DNA from: Paenibacillus periandrae
GTDB lineage: Bacteria > Bacillota > Bacilli > Paenibacillales > NBRC-103111
Reading direction: 5' to 3'
Length of the DNA stretch: 64,000 nucleotides
NCBI RefSeq assembly: GCF_022458865.1
Contig: NZ_JAJNMU010000008.1
Location: 1 to 64,000, forward strand
The notes beneath the pieces are model-generated. The model saw only the letters and a list, made by a program, of their open reading frames with translations, ran no database searches and was not told the origin of the DNA. This document shows, one piece after another, positions 17,630 to 25,591 of the stretch. Made by a program: the position numbers and the translations under genes. Positions within the stretch are counted from its first letter, which is position 1; each line of letters starts with the position of its first letter.

Positions 17630-17748
17630 TTGGACACACTCCCATTAGAGTTTTTCGAGTAGAGTCGAAAATCTCCAGCGACTTACTCTAACGGAATTGT
17701 CTCAAAGTCTAGATTGGATTGGAATCCACCGTCTTATTAGACGCTTAC

Positions 17749-17756
17749 TATATATC
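17749..17756. repeat. Right 8-base target duplication (tatatatc)
   Basis: Identical to 13746-13753. It directly follows the IS66 terminus ...cgcttac and restores the reading frame of the zinc-ribbon gene across the junction. Confidence 0.8.
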
Positions 17757-17793
17757 AGAAAATCCGAACTTTTCCAGTGTCGGATTCAACGTT

Positions 17794-18058
17794 AGTCTAA
17801 AACATTAATATTCAGTCTAATACATGATTAATTGCAGACACATCCAGGAAACAGCAGAATTTTTTCAAAGGTTGATTCTAGGGCTTGAAATAAGTTATTA
17901 TGCTTAGTTTGATTTACTAACGAAAACAATAGCTACAAATAAAGGGTTCCACATATTAGTCATGCATAATATGTAGAACCCTTTATTTTATTTTATTTGA
18001 TTTTCTCAAGTTTAGGTCTTGATATATTCCAGTCAACTTTAATCCCTTAGTCTAAACT
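17794..18058 (-). repeat. Inverted gt(t/a)ttagact motifs
   Basis: agtctaaaac at 17794-17803, agtctaatac at 17814-17823 and agtctaaact at 18049-18058 are reverse-orientation copies of the motif at 13462 and 13531. The first begins six bases before the restored zinc-ribbon stop. Together with the left pair they bracket that gene and could be the opposite end of a small transposon. Confidence 0.4.
17939..17988. terminator. Bidirectional terminator duplicated from the 939-972 type
   Basis: Long hairpin ataaagggttccacatatta / taatatgtagaaccctttat with a short loop, followed by a T-rich run on the plus strand and A-rich sequence on the other side. Bases 17939-17959 are identical to 935-955. The rest of 17801-18171 contains no gene that I can support. 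Confidence 0.6.
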
Positions 18059-18125
18059 TTAACTTTATTTTGATGTAACATTTTTCAACCAAACTCCCCA
18101 TCTAATACCTCTTGCTTCCTGTAGT

Positions 18126-18161
18126 TATAAAAATAAAGAATGTTGGCTACATGCCGAACAT
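18126..18161 (-). terminator. Terminator of the small DUF4325-like gene
   Basis: On the minus strand ATGTTCGGC pairs with GCCAACAT and is followed by TTCTTTATTTTTAT. It lies about 10 bases past the stop at 18172. Confidence 0.7.
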
Positions 18162-18171
18162 CCTTGTATGA

Positions 18172-18339
18172 TTACTTGATCTTATTTTCTGCCAGTGAAC
18201 CAGTCAATTCAATGGCAATAGGTGGGGTTAATTTTAATAAGTGTTCTTTTAAGAGGCTATGAATGATGTCCCCTGAAGCACCCCAGGTTTTACCAGAACG
18301 TGTATTGCCAATCATGTCACATAATTTCAGAGTTTCCAT
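18172..18339 (-). CDS. Short DUF4325/STAS-like protein, probably truncated
   Basis: 55 residues with a strong GGAGGTGG ribosome site 5 bases before ATG. The sequence (SGKTWGASGDIIHSLLKEHL, then PPIAIELTGS) resembles the first half of DUF4325 STAS-like domains, whose usual second half (SF-x-DE segment) is missing. The family is found next to sensor ATPases and in mobile regions. It may be a functional micro-protein or a truncated copy; the intact ribosome site and terminator argue that it is still expressed. Confidence 0.5.
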   Translation of the reverse strand: METLKLCDMIGNTRSGKTWGASGDIIHSLLKEHLLKLTPPIAIELTGSLAENKIK

Positions 18340-18641
18340 TCTTTCCACCTCCTACAATCCATTGTATCACGAATAGTCCTCATCGTTATAGCTAATCGTT
18401 CTATCCTTCTAAGCACCATAAGTGATAACACACCAAATCGATTTAAAATGCTATTCTGAATAAATGTGTGCGTAAATAGTGAAAAAACGTGTGATTTGCA
18501 ATTTATAAGGTTGTTTAGAAAGGGTAACTCCAAATATATTTACAAATGTGTTATAGATATGTAAATATTTATCGAATTACGTCGATTATTAATAAAAAAA
18601 CAATTATTATATAAGTTGATATCAAATTTGGGGGACATCTT
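18340..18641 (+). promoter_or_regulatory. AT-rich control region upstream of the kinase-glycosyltransferase pair
   Basis: No gene is seen. An imperfect inverted repeat, aaatatatttaca (18532-18544) and tgtaaatattt (18560-18570), could be an operator. AT-rich promoter-like sequence (ttattatataag, ~18605-18616) follows before the GGGGGA ribosome site. Promoter elements are not certain. Confidence 0.35.
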
Positions 18642-20375
18642 ATGAGAAAAAAGCTTACTTACATTTTTGTAGCAGTGTTCATCACTCTACTATCGTTGAA
18701 TTCTGTGGTATATTATTTCTCCTTCAAAAATGCGTTAGAAACTAAGGTTGAAGAAAAAGCAAACATCGTTGCAGAACATATTAAAAAGGATATTGATCGA
18801 TCTATAGATGGTAAAATGTATATTGATGATCTCCTAAGTATGAGTCTGAGGCAGTCTTCCATCGCTGTATTACATAAGCTTGACCCAGACTACAAAAATG
18901 TTACGGTACAGCAACTTCAAGAAATCAAGACGGAATTGGGCTTGTCAGGCATAACACTTCTTGCTAAGATGGACTCCGATATCGTAGGCGTTGTGGCCAC
19001 AGATGAAAAAGAGCAAGGAATGAGTACAAAAGACTGGAAATATTGGTTTGTAGCATTCAATCAATTATTTGACTATAAAACCGTTAGTGTAAAAGAAGGA
19101 CAAAAATCAACAAACTATTGGTCTGGCCCGATTGACTTTGCAGATACTGATGCCACTAAAAGATATAAATATGGATATTATTATGATGGCTCAACCAACT
19201 ATATAATTAACCCTTATATCCAAGACACATATATCCAAAATTATGATGCTATAACAGGGACAGAGAATATAGTGAAGTCAGAGATTGATGATACCGGTGT
19301 TCTTGAGGTAACCGGTTTTAATCCTCGTACCTTTGGACATCCACCTATCATATATAAGGATACCAACGGTACTGATGCAATCTCCATATACGATAAAGAT
19401 ATCATTTTTGGCGACTATGTATATCAAAATTCCGATGTTGACTCTTCTTATATAGAACAAGCAGTATCAAAAAATGTTGAATCGTTTTATCTTGATAATC
19501 TAAATGGTAGAGACGTAATAAAGTTTTTCAAACCCGTTGTATTGAATCAACCAGAGGTCTTAGGTAATAAAACTACGTATGTCATTGGAATCGTTTATGA
19601 TTACAATGAAATTAAATCAGAATTAAATACTATGACCTTCCGTTCTTCTATGATCATTTTACTTTCTCTCATTGTAAGTATCGTACTATTATATTTATTC
19701 TTCCGTTTGCTGAGAAGGACAGAAGAACAAGCAGTAAAAGTAACATCTGAGCAATACATCAACGATATTAACAAAATGTTTACTGCAGTAAAGGGTCAAC
19801 AACATGATTTGAACAATCACATTAACACCATCAATGCACTTGTCACTCTGGAAAAGTACAACGATCTTCGATTATATTTAAACGAATACATTGATGAGGT
19901 ATCGTTACTTAATGATATTATTCAAATTAATCATCCTATATTAGCCGCGCAAATCCAATCTAAAATGACATTAGCATTTAATAAAAAAATCAAGTTTGAA
20001 CATGAATTTTTAACCATAGACGATACTAAACTTACAGCGGTTAGATCAATCGATATCGTTAGAATTATTGGTAACTTAGTCGATAATGCGTTTGATGAAG
20101 TATTAAAGCTTGATTATGAGAATCGTTTTGTTAGTTTGAAAGCATGGACAAATAAAGATCAATTACACTTATGTGTTCTAAATAATATAGAACATCAGAT
20201 CTCGAAAGAGAATGTTCAGAGCATGTTTGAATCAGGTTATACTACTAAAGATGGACACCATAGAGGTCTAGGCTTATCAATTGTTTCTGATATAGTCGAT
20301 AAATATAAGGGTAAGATAAACACATATACCCAGGATTCCATGATTGAGATCAATATTGTAATTCCAATGGGATAA
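18642..20375 (+). CDS. Membrane sensor histidine kinase, Spo0B/DcuS-like
   Basis: 577 residues. Membrane segments at ~5-25 and ~334-352 flank a ~310-residue extracellular sensor region of unrecognised fold. The cytoplasmic part has an unusual dimerisation/phosphoacceptor helix with QQHDLNNHINTI (His ~388), as in DcuS/CitA, AgrC and Spo0B-like kinases, then a GHKL ATPase domain with N box NLVDNAFDEV (~478) and G box GLGLSIV (~542). It should autophosphorylate on His in response to an external signal. No response regulator is adjacent, so its partner must be elsewhere. The glycosyltransferase gene starts 10 bases downstream and is probably co-transcribed. Confidence 0.85.
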   Translation: MRKKLTYIFVAVFITLLSLNSVVYYFSFKNALETKVEEKANIVAEHIKKDIDRSIDGKMYIDDLLSMSLRQSSIAVLHKLDPDYKNVTVQQLQEIKTELGLSGITLLAKMDSDIVGVVATDEKEQGMSTKDWKYWFVAFNQLFDYKTVSVKEGQKSTNYWSGPIDFADTDATKRYKYGYYYDGSTNYIINPYIQDTYIQNYDAITGTENIVKSEIDDTGVLEVTGFNPRTFGHPPIIYKDTNGTDAISIYDKDIIFGDYVYQNSDVDSSYIEQAVSKNVESFYLDNLNGRDVIKFFKPVVLNQPEVLGNKTTYVIGIVYDYNEIKSELNTMTFRSSMIILLSLIVSIVLLYLFFRLLRRTEEQAVKVTSEQYINDINKMFTAVKGQQHDLNNHINTINALVTLEKYNDLRLYLNEYIDEVSLLNDIIQINHPILAAQIQSKMTLAFNKKIKFEHEFLTIDDTKLTAVRSIDIVRIIGNLVDNAFDEVLKLDYENRFVSLKAWTNKDQLHLCVLNNIEHQISKENVQSMFESGYTTKDGHHRGLGLSIVSDIVDKYKGKINTYTQDSMIEINIVIPMG

Positions 20376-20385
20376 GGAGAGAATA

Positions 20386-21573
20386 ATGTCTAAATTGATA
20401 ACGATAATGATGCCTGCTTATAACGCTGAGAAATTTATTAAAGCAGCTATTGAAAGCCTTTTGAATCAGACATACACAAATTTTGAATTACTTATAGTAA
20501 ACGATGGATCAACAGATGCAACCAAATCTATCATATCGTCTTTTGATGATCCGAGAATAGTATATATGGAACAAAACAATATGGGCGAAGCGGGTGCACG
20601 AAATACAGCCTTAGAAAGAACAAATGGAGAGTTTATTGTGTTTCAAGACGCGGATGACTTATCGCTTCCTAATCGCCTTGAAACACTTGTTGAAGCCTTT
20701 CAAGATGGTATTGGCATAGTTCATTCAGATATGCTTATTATTAATGAACATGACGACGTTACTGGATGTTTCCAAGGTGTGAATTTTGACCATAAACAGG
20801 TTGTTAGACAGTATTTAAAAATAGGTAATCCTTTTCATAATGGATCCATGATGGTACGTTCTAGTTTACTGAAGCAGTTTCAGTATAACCCGTTAATATA
20901 CGGTACAGATACTGACATGGGATTGAGATTAGCTAGAATTACAAAATCTATTCATATTCCACAAGCCCTTCTTCTTTACCGAAAGCATTCTAATAATATT
21001 TCTACTGCTCCTATGAATTATAATACTCAGAATGAAACGGTTCATAGGCTACTAGATGAGTACAAGCCAGAGGAAATTATCCCCGAATTAGATTGGGAGA
21101 ATGATTCTCAACAAGATTTACAGGCACGGTACAATGCAATTATTGCCATCACATTATTCAAAAGAAACCTATTTAAAGATTCACAAGAGTACATGAGTAA
21201 CGCTTATCATAATGTTTATGATGGTGATACTGGTGATACTGTTCTTTTTCTACAAGGAATATCTAAATTGATCTCAGGAAATATAAATAAAGCAGTTGAG
21301 AGTTTTATGCTAATTAACGATAAGGATCATATCTCTTTTAACTATTTGGGTGAAGCTTTATTACTTGATAATAAGATTCAAAATGCATATCGTGCTTTTT
21401 CACACGCATTAAGAATCAAACCCAATTACTTTGAGGCAATTGAAAACCTTAAAATTTGCGGATCATTAATGGAATACCATTTGATGGACAATTCCTATTA
21501 CAAAGAGTTTAAACAGCATATTAAATCCAATCATCTAATTTTTAAAAGGCAAACATTCATGCTAAGCAAATAA
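20386..21573 (+). CDS. Family 2 glycosyltransferase with C-terminal TPR-like region
   Basis: 395 residues. Residues 1-220 are a GT-A fold: ITIMMPAYNAEKFI, LLIVNDGSTDAT (nucleotide-sugar site), GEAGARNTALE, and the metal-binding DXD in VFQDADD. It transfers a sugar from a nucleotide donor; donor and acceptor are unknown. Residues ~245-395 are helical with TPR-like pairs (EALLLDNKIQNAYRAFSHAL), perhaps for partner binding. AAGGAGA precedes the ATG. Its pairing with the histidine kinase suggests a signal-controlled surface glycan or glycoprotein modification. Confidence 0.85.
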   Translation: MSKLITIMMPAYNAEKFIKAAIESLLNQTYTNFELLIVNDGSTDATKSIISSFDDPRIVYMEQNNMGEAGARNTALERTNGEFIVFQDADDLSLPNRLETLVEAFQDGIGIVHSDMLIINEHDDVTGCFQGVNFDHKQVVRQYLKIGNPFHNGSMMVRSSLLKQFQYNPLIYGTDTDMGLRLARITKSIHIPQALLLYRKHSNNISTAPMNYNTQNETVHRLLDEYKPEEIIPELDWENDSQQDLQARYNAIIAITLFKRNLFKDSQEYMSNAYHNVYDGDTGDTVLFLQGISKLISGNINKAVESFMLINDKDHISFNYLGEALLLDNKIQNAYRAFSHALRIKPNYFEAIENLKICGSLMEYHLMDNSYYKEFKQHIKSNHLIFKRQTFMLSK

Positions 21574-21703
21574 ACCAAAATAAGTGAATGCAGTTGCCGC
21601 GGCTGTACCCTTAGCACGCAGCGCATGGTGTCCGAAGAAAATAAAGGATTTGTTGATTTGACGCAGTATCTGGGTTGAATATTCGTTAGCTTTTGAGAAA
21701 TAA

Positions 21704-21769
21704 GTTTTAGACTGACCCCAATAATCTCAAACGGCGGCAGCTAAGAACAAGAAAATAAAGTTCTAGACT
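21704..21769 (+). repeat. Two further gtt(t/c)tagact motifs in a gene-free stretch
   Basis: gttttagact at 21704-21713 and gttctagact at 21760-21769, the second preceded by gaaaataaa, which makes it the copy closest to a Tn7 TnsB site. An inverted pair cggcggcag / ctgccgctg (21732-21776) overlaps them. The interval 21574-21976 holds no gene. Confidence 0.4.
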
Positions 21770-21976
21770 GCCGCTGTTCAATTGAACTCCCTCAGTTATC
21801 CGTTAGGAGTTGAAATAGCACCTTATCTTTTATTACACATTATCGTCGAACTGTGGCAATAATTAGAGCTATGTTTATTGCCTTTCAGGTTTCCTTTAAA
21901 TATATTTTTATAAAGCTCTTGCAATTTATTCGATATTATTAGATTATATCAAATATAAACTACAAGGAGGCTTCAT

Positions 21977-22213
21977 ATGAAGACTATATTAACAAAGATG
22001 CACAAAGTCTCAGCATACGTGCTAAACAAAGAACTTGGCTACACGCAATCGGCTATTGCAACACTCATGAAAGTTACACAATCATCTATTAGTAATGCTG
22101 TTAAGGAAGTGAGTTACGAAAAAAAAATTAATGATTTAACGAAAGAACTTGAAGCGGCTCGTACCGAACTAAGAAAACAGCTGCCCTCTCCGAAAATTAT
22201 AGAACTGGACTAA
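21977..22213 (+). CDS. Small helix-turn-helix protein with coiled coil
   Basis: 78 residues with AAGGAGG 6 bases upstream. Residues ~18-43 are a helix-turn-helix (YTQSAIATLMKVTQSSISNA), followed by a charged coiled coil (~45-68) likely to dimerise it. Such small proteins can be transcription or partition regulators. No neighbouring operator can be assigned. Confidence 0.6.
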   Translation: MKTILTKMHKVSAYVLNKELGYTQSAIATLMKVTQSSISNAVKEVSYEKKINDLTKELEAARTELRKQLPSPKIIELD

Positions 22214-22499
22214 TCCCATGGGTCGTCATACTTGCCCCCTTAATGACAGCAATCTCCTCATCGTTACACATACACATATTTGAACTAAAATGCCCGTTAT
22301 TTTCTTCTGAGAATAGCCCAATGGTACCCTTAAGGAACTTCCATGTGAGCGAGCTGAAGAACGTCGGCCGCCGCTAACTCAAACATTATATTTTCCGACA
22401 CTTACGCTTTACTTAATCTAAAATAACTTTCTGCTGGAAGGAAGGGATTCTCTGTTTATTGCTAAAGTCTCAACTCTGGAACAGAATTTGATCCGCACG
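22214..22499. other. Intergenic region
   Basis: No gene supported on either strand. It separates the helix-turn-helix gene from the convergent copper-amine-oxidase-N gene and ends in their shared terminator. Confidence 0.4.
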
Positions 22500-22538
22500 A
22501 AAAAGGCTTGACAGGGTTGAAGACTGTCAAGCCTTTTT
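22500..22538. terminator. Strong bidirectional terminator
   Basis: Perfect 14-base arms aaaaaggcttgaca (22500-22513) / tgtcaagccttttt (22525-22538), with T-runs on both strands. It sits ten bases from the stop of the minus-strand gene at 22548. Confidence 0.85.
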
Positions 22539-22547
22539 CGAACTTGT

Positions 22548-23891
22548 TTAACGTACTATATTTGTAAACTCCATTGCCGGTTTGCGATTGAATTCGGTGT
22601 TTCTCCATAAATGAATCTCTTTTTCGTTAATCGTTATTTTGTAATCTGTAAGATTTGCGGGTGGAATAAAATTTATTACGCCAAGTTCTTCATTTCTCAG
22701 TTCATCATCTATGGAACCCAATTTGATACGCCGATCCTGACCATCTTGATATAAATAATAAAGCCGGTTCTGATAAAAAAATGGTTGTGTATATGAGGTT
22801 CCTTTTAATCGCTCAATTTTATCCTTCCCCTTTTCATCGAAAGAGACCTCACCAGTTTCATAATTCAACTGTTTTACAGTGTTCTTCGAAATAATTTGTA
22901 CTAATTTGGATGACCTATTTATTAAGTACTGTGTATTGACAGTTCCATTTTCCATAAGGATATTATTCAGATCCTTGATATCGAGTAGACCGTTAGGAGC
23001 TGCTTCTGTATAAAGTGTCATCGAATTCTTGATTCCGGAAAGGATTCCTACAGATCCATCATCATATCGGGCTATGTTCATTAACTCTCTTTCTTTAGAG
23101 GTCATTTTCTTAACAACGTACACCTCTTGAGTAACAGTACCCTTATCAAATGATGATTTCATAACGCCATCTTGCGTACGCCAGTAAACAGAATTTTCGT
23201 TAAATAAAAATTGAAAAGGAGAAGCCTCTTTTTTTACATACTTGAATAAATGGTTCTGATAAAGCCATTTACCTGAGCTCATGTCAATAACCGAACAATA
23301 AAAATTCATGAAGGGACCACCTTTAGCTTCATCTGACCACATGAAGTAGGCAAATCCATCCTTCTCGTAAACATATGGGTTCACTTTGCCAAGGATATTG
23401 GAATAATTAGTCGGAAAATAACTATCGTTACCATAATTTGATACTGTTGGTTGAACTGTCATTCGGTTTTTAATCGTAACTGTGTCTGTGCTTGGATCCC
23501 ACGATACGTTCTTGCCCATAGACTCGGAAACAAACCGTAAGGGAATCATCGTTATGCCATCTATAATTCTGGGTTCCATCTCAAGGTCTTTTTTTTCATT
23601 GTTAACAGAAACGTTTTTTTTCCCTATATACATCTCTATTTTAACGGCATCATTGCTTCCCACTACGCGCCTGCTTGTTTGCTCCCAAGTCACTGTTAAC
23701 CCAAACGCCTCAAAGACACTTCTGAAAGGTACGAGGACACTTCCGCTTTCTAACACAGGTGCTACTTCGAAGGGGATTTCCATACCTTCATAAATCACCC
23801 TTATTAGCGGCTGGCCAGCATAGATAGAGCTGGTAGGAATTAACGAAAACCATATGGAAAGCATAATCAATAAACTCATTTTCCGTTTCAA
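22548..23891 (-). CDS. Secreted copper-amine-oxidase-N protein with propeller-like C-terminal region
   Basis: 447 residues. Signal peptide 1-25 (SSIYAG). Residues ~30-150 carry the domain repeats SVLVPFRSVFEAFGLTVTWE and ITMIPLRFVSESMGKNVSW. The remaining ~290 residues consist of short beta strands with recurrent aromatic residues (FAYFMWSDE, SVYWRTQDG, FYQNRLYYLYQDG), reminiscent of DUF5050/beta-propeller readouts. No catalytic motif. Possibly a surface sensor or binding protein. Monocistronic by its terminator. Confidence 0.75.
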   Translation of the reverse strand: MKRKMSLLIMLSIWFSLIPTSSIYAGQPLIRVIYEGMEIPFEVAPVLESGSVLVPFRSVFEAFGLTVTWEQTSRRVVGSNDAVKIEMYIGKKNVSVNNEKKDLEMEPRIIDGITMIPLRFVSESMGKNVSWDPSTDTVTIKNRMTVQPTVSNYGNDSYFPTNYSNILGKVNPYVYEKDGFAYFMWSDEAKGGPFMNFYCSVIDMSSGKWLYQNHLFKYVKKEASPFQFLFNENSVYWRTQDGVMKSSFDKGTVTQEVYVVKKMTSKERELMNIARYDDGSVGILSGIKNSMTLYTEAAPNGLLDIKDLNNILMENGTVNTQYLINRSSKLVQIISKNTVKQLNYETGEVSFDEKGKDKIERLKGTSYTQPFFYQNRLYYLYQDGQDRRIKLGSIDDELRNEELGVINFIPPANLTDYKITINEKEIHLWRNTEFNRKPAMEFTNIVR

Positions 23892-24062
23892 TGGATATCA
23901 TCCCTTCTTTTCTTAGAAAAAATAGTAGTATTATTCGTATTGACAAGTTAGGGTTAATGAAATAAGTTCACTTGTAAACAGTAGCTAAAATATGGATACC
24001 CGAGCTAGAAATGAATAAAGCGTTAAGAGAGAAAATCACAAAGTTCTATAATCATTTAAAAA

Positions 24063-24095
24063 GCCATTATGCGGCAAACAATGCTGCCTAATGGC
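24063..24095 (-). terminator. Terminator of the Tad-like operon
   Basis: Near-perfect 14-base stem gccattatgcggca (24063-24076) / tgctgcctaatggc (24082-24095), followed on the minus strand by TTTTT. It lies ~30 bases past the last gene of the Tad-like operon and is its natural end. Confidence 0.8.
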
Positions 24096-24126
24096 CTCTC
24101 AGATAAAAGATCCTAATCCTCTCCTT

Positions 24127-24399
24127 TTATATCGTTTTTTGGATAACAGAACTACTTTGTTGAAAAAAAATTCTTCGATCATTCAGTTTTCGATTAAGTA
24201 CATTGTTGGCACGAAACTCCAACCGCTGACAGCAACTGCACTTATATACCATTATCATTTCCTCGTCGGAATTTAGAGCCTCTTCTTCATCAATTCGCTT
24301 CATCCTTTCAATACCCCACAAGGATGCTTGATTATTCTTACCAATAAATTCTAAAATACCGTTGCAAAGAAAGTTCGGACTACATTGAGTGTTCACCAT
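24127..24399 (-). CDS. Hypothetical protein at the end of the Tad-like operon
   Basis: 90 residues from ATG 24399; the adjacent GTG fits the AAGGGG site slightly better. Contains a possible metal site KCSCC near the middle and a basic C-terminus. No family recognised. It lies 24 bases after the TadE-like gene and ends before a strong terminator, so it is taken as the last gene of the operon. Confidence 0.45.
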   Translation of the reverse strand: MVNTQCSPNFLCNGILEFIGKNNQASLWGIERMKRIDEEEALNSDEEMIMVYKCSCCQRLEFRANNVLNRKLNDRRIFFQQSSSVIQKTI

Positions 24400-24423
24400 A
24401 CCCCTTCACATCCTTTTTTTGGA

Positions 24424-24906
24424 TTAACGTTCTTTCCATTCATGAGCAGCAGTTCTAAAGAGTCTTGGTGGAGTAACAATCGAATATCGTGGCTTACCTA
24501 CCATAATCGTTATGACAACAGACGGATCTCCTATTGCCATGGAAAAGTAACCAGAACTGTGATTATACAAAATGGGGTATGAAGAATTAGAATCATCAAA
24601 AAATTGAATGTTATAGGTCACTTTATCAATCCAATAACTTCCTGGCATCGGTATGAAATTATTATCAAGATTTAAACCTTTTCGTATCACATATTCTGCC
24701 GCTTTGATTCCCTCAGATTGATTAAAAACCATACTTCCATTTGAATAAGCTATCGAATCATGATACTGGGTGGCCGCAGCCGCAGCTTCCTCGGCTATAT
24801 ATTTGAGCTTTATATATTGACGTTCAGCCCTATTATATTCATCTTGGATATTTAAGAAAGTCATATTTAGTAAAAACAAACTCATCCATAAGATAAAAAT
24901 TTTCAT
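24424..24906 (-). CDS. TadE-like pseudopilin
   Basis: 160 residues. A short N-terminal membrane helix (FILWMSLFLLNMTFLNIQ) precedes an alanine-rich helix (YIAEEAAAAATQYHDSI), the arrangement of TadE/TadF pseudopilins of Tad systems. The C-terminal ~90 residues form an extracytoplasmic beta region (YWIDKVTYNIQFF). The ATG overlaps the stop of the upstream gene (ATGA), indicating translational coupling. Inferred from position and topology. Confidence 0.5.
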   Translation of the reverse strand: MKIFILWMSLFLLNMTFLNIQDEYNRAERQYIKLKYIAEEAAAAATQYHDSIAYSNGSMVFNQSEGIKAAEYVIRKGLNLDNNFIPMPGSYWIDKVTYNIQFFDDSNSSYPILYNHSSGYFSMAIGDPSVVITIMVGKPRYSIVTPPRLFRTAAHEWKER

Positions 24907-25316
24907 GGAGCTAGTACCTCACTCGGAGCAGATCCTCGAACTGGGTACATATTTTGATTTTGAGTGTTAGTAAATCCAAAATAACTAGCCATTGCAATAA
25001 TTTCACTGATTGGAATCTGGACATCATAGTCGATCATTTCTCGTTGGTCGAAAGCGTTAAACCGGTATTTAGGTGATGTTGTAACATTCACAACGATTTT
25101 ACTTAAGTCAACATTACAGCGTAATGATAATTCATTTTTCATAGAATCAATATTACTTGGAGTAAAATATCCCTCCGTTCTTGCTTGCTGCACATGTTTG
25201 TGGACAATTTCTATAGCATTATCCATTCTGTTATGATTGGCTTGGTTCAGTGTATATTGGGCGATTGGGTAGAAAACCAGAATTATCATTGAAAAAGCTA
25301 TAATAAATTTTGCCAC
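24903..25316 (-). CDS. TadE/TadF-like pseudopilin
   Basis: 137 residues from GTG 25316, which has AGGTGA four bases upstream; the longer frame to 25373 would start inside a hairpin arm and delay the membrane helix. Residues ~3-22 form one membrane segment (FIIAFSMIILVFYPIAQYTL), then a helix with Glu and His, then a soluble part. It fits a minor pseudopilin of a Tad pilus. Coupled to the next gene by an ATGA overlap. Confidence 0.45.
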   Translation of the reverse strand: MAKFIIAFSMIILVFYPIAQYTLNQANHNRMDNAIEIVHKHVQQARTEGYFTPSNIDSMKNELSLRCNVDLSKIVVNVTTSPKYRFNAFDQREMIDYDVQIPISEIIAMASYFGFTNTQNQNMYPVRGSAPSEVLAP

Positions 25317-25366
25317 TGAATCACCTACTTTGTATGTATGGAAGACTACTAAACTCCCTTCCCATC

Positions 25367-25400
25367 TAACCACGGTAAATTTATTAGCATACCGTGGTTA
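25367..25400 (-). repeat. Perfect 11-base inverted repeat between pilin and TadE-like genes
   Basis: taaccacggta (25367-25377) / taccgtggtta (25390-25400). On the minus strand no T-run follows, so it is more likely an RNA processing or stability element, or a partial terminator that lowers expression of downstream genes relative to the pilin. Confidence 0.55.
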
Positions 25401-25426
25401 TCTTAGGAGAGGCGTTTGACCCAAAG

Positions 25427-25579
25427 TTAATTCTTTTCTACATCCGCAAGTTTTAACATCTGCTTATCGGCAACCCGTGTTGTTTGCGTTGTTGCTGTAT
25501 CCGCATCCCCGTTAATATAGTTGTAAGATAGAAAGCTCCCCAGGATAACAAATGCTGCTACAATAATAAATTCTTTCAT
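25427..25579 (-). CDS. Mini-pilin-like membrane peptide
   Basis: 50 residues from ATG 25579 (AAGGAG 8 bases upstream); a second ATG at 25585 is too close to the ribosome site. A hydrophobic helix follows immediately (MKEFIIVAAFVILGSFLSYN), then a polar tail rich in Asp and Thr. Size and position directly after TadC match the Flp-type major pilin, but the usual prepilin leader with its Gly-x4-Glu cleavage site is not evident. Flp identity is therefore inference. Confidence 0.5.
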   Translation of the reverse strand: MKEFIIVAAFVILGSFLSYNYINGDADTATTQTTRVADKQMLKLADVEKN

Positions 25580-25591
25580 TTTCATTTCTCC

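Larger units (their letters stand above)
13754..17748. mobile_element. IS66-bounded composite unit with passenger genes
   Basis: A 3,995-base unit between two tatatatc target duplications. The left end is a ~268-base fragment of an IS66 element in plus orientation (terminal repeat and start of tnpA). The right part (15211-17748) is a full-length IS66 element in minus orientation. The two copies differ at roughly one base in ten, so they are related but distinct elements. Between them (14022-15210) lie three small AT-rich genes and a DNA-ligase fragment. The single shared target duplication indicates that the whole block moved as one transposon. Confidence 0.75.
15211..17748 (-). mobile_element. 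IS66-family insertion sequence
   Basis: Element of ~2.54 kb with terminal repeats starting gtaagcgtct at 15211 (plus strand) and, inverted, ending at 17748. Gene order on the minus strand is tnpA, tnpB, tnpC, the standard IS66 arrangement. GC content is clearly higher than that of neighbouring genes. The inner boundary has no target duplication with the outer one, consistent with its being the right arm of the larger unit. Confidence 0.85.
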
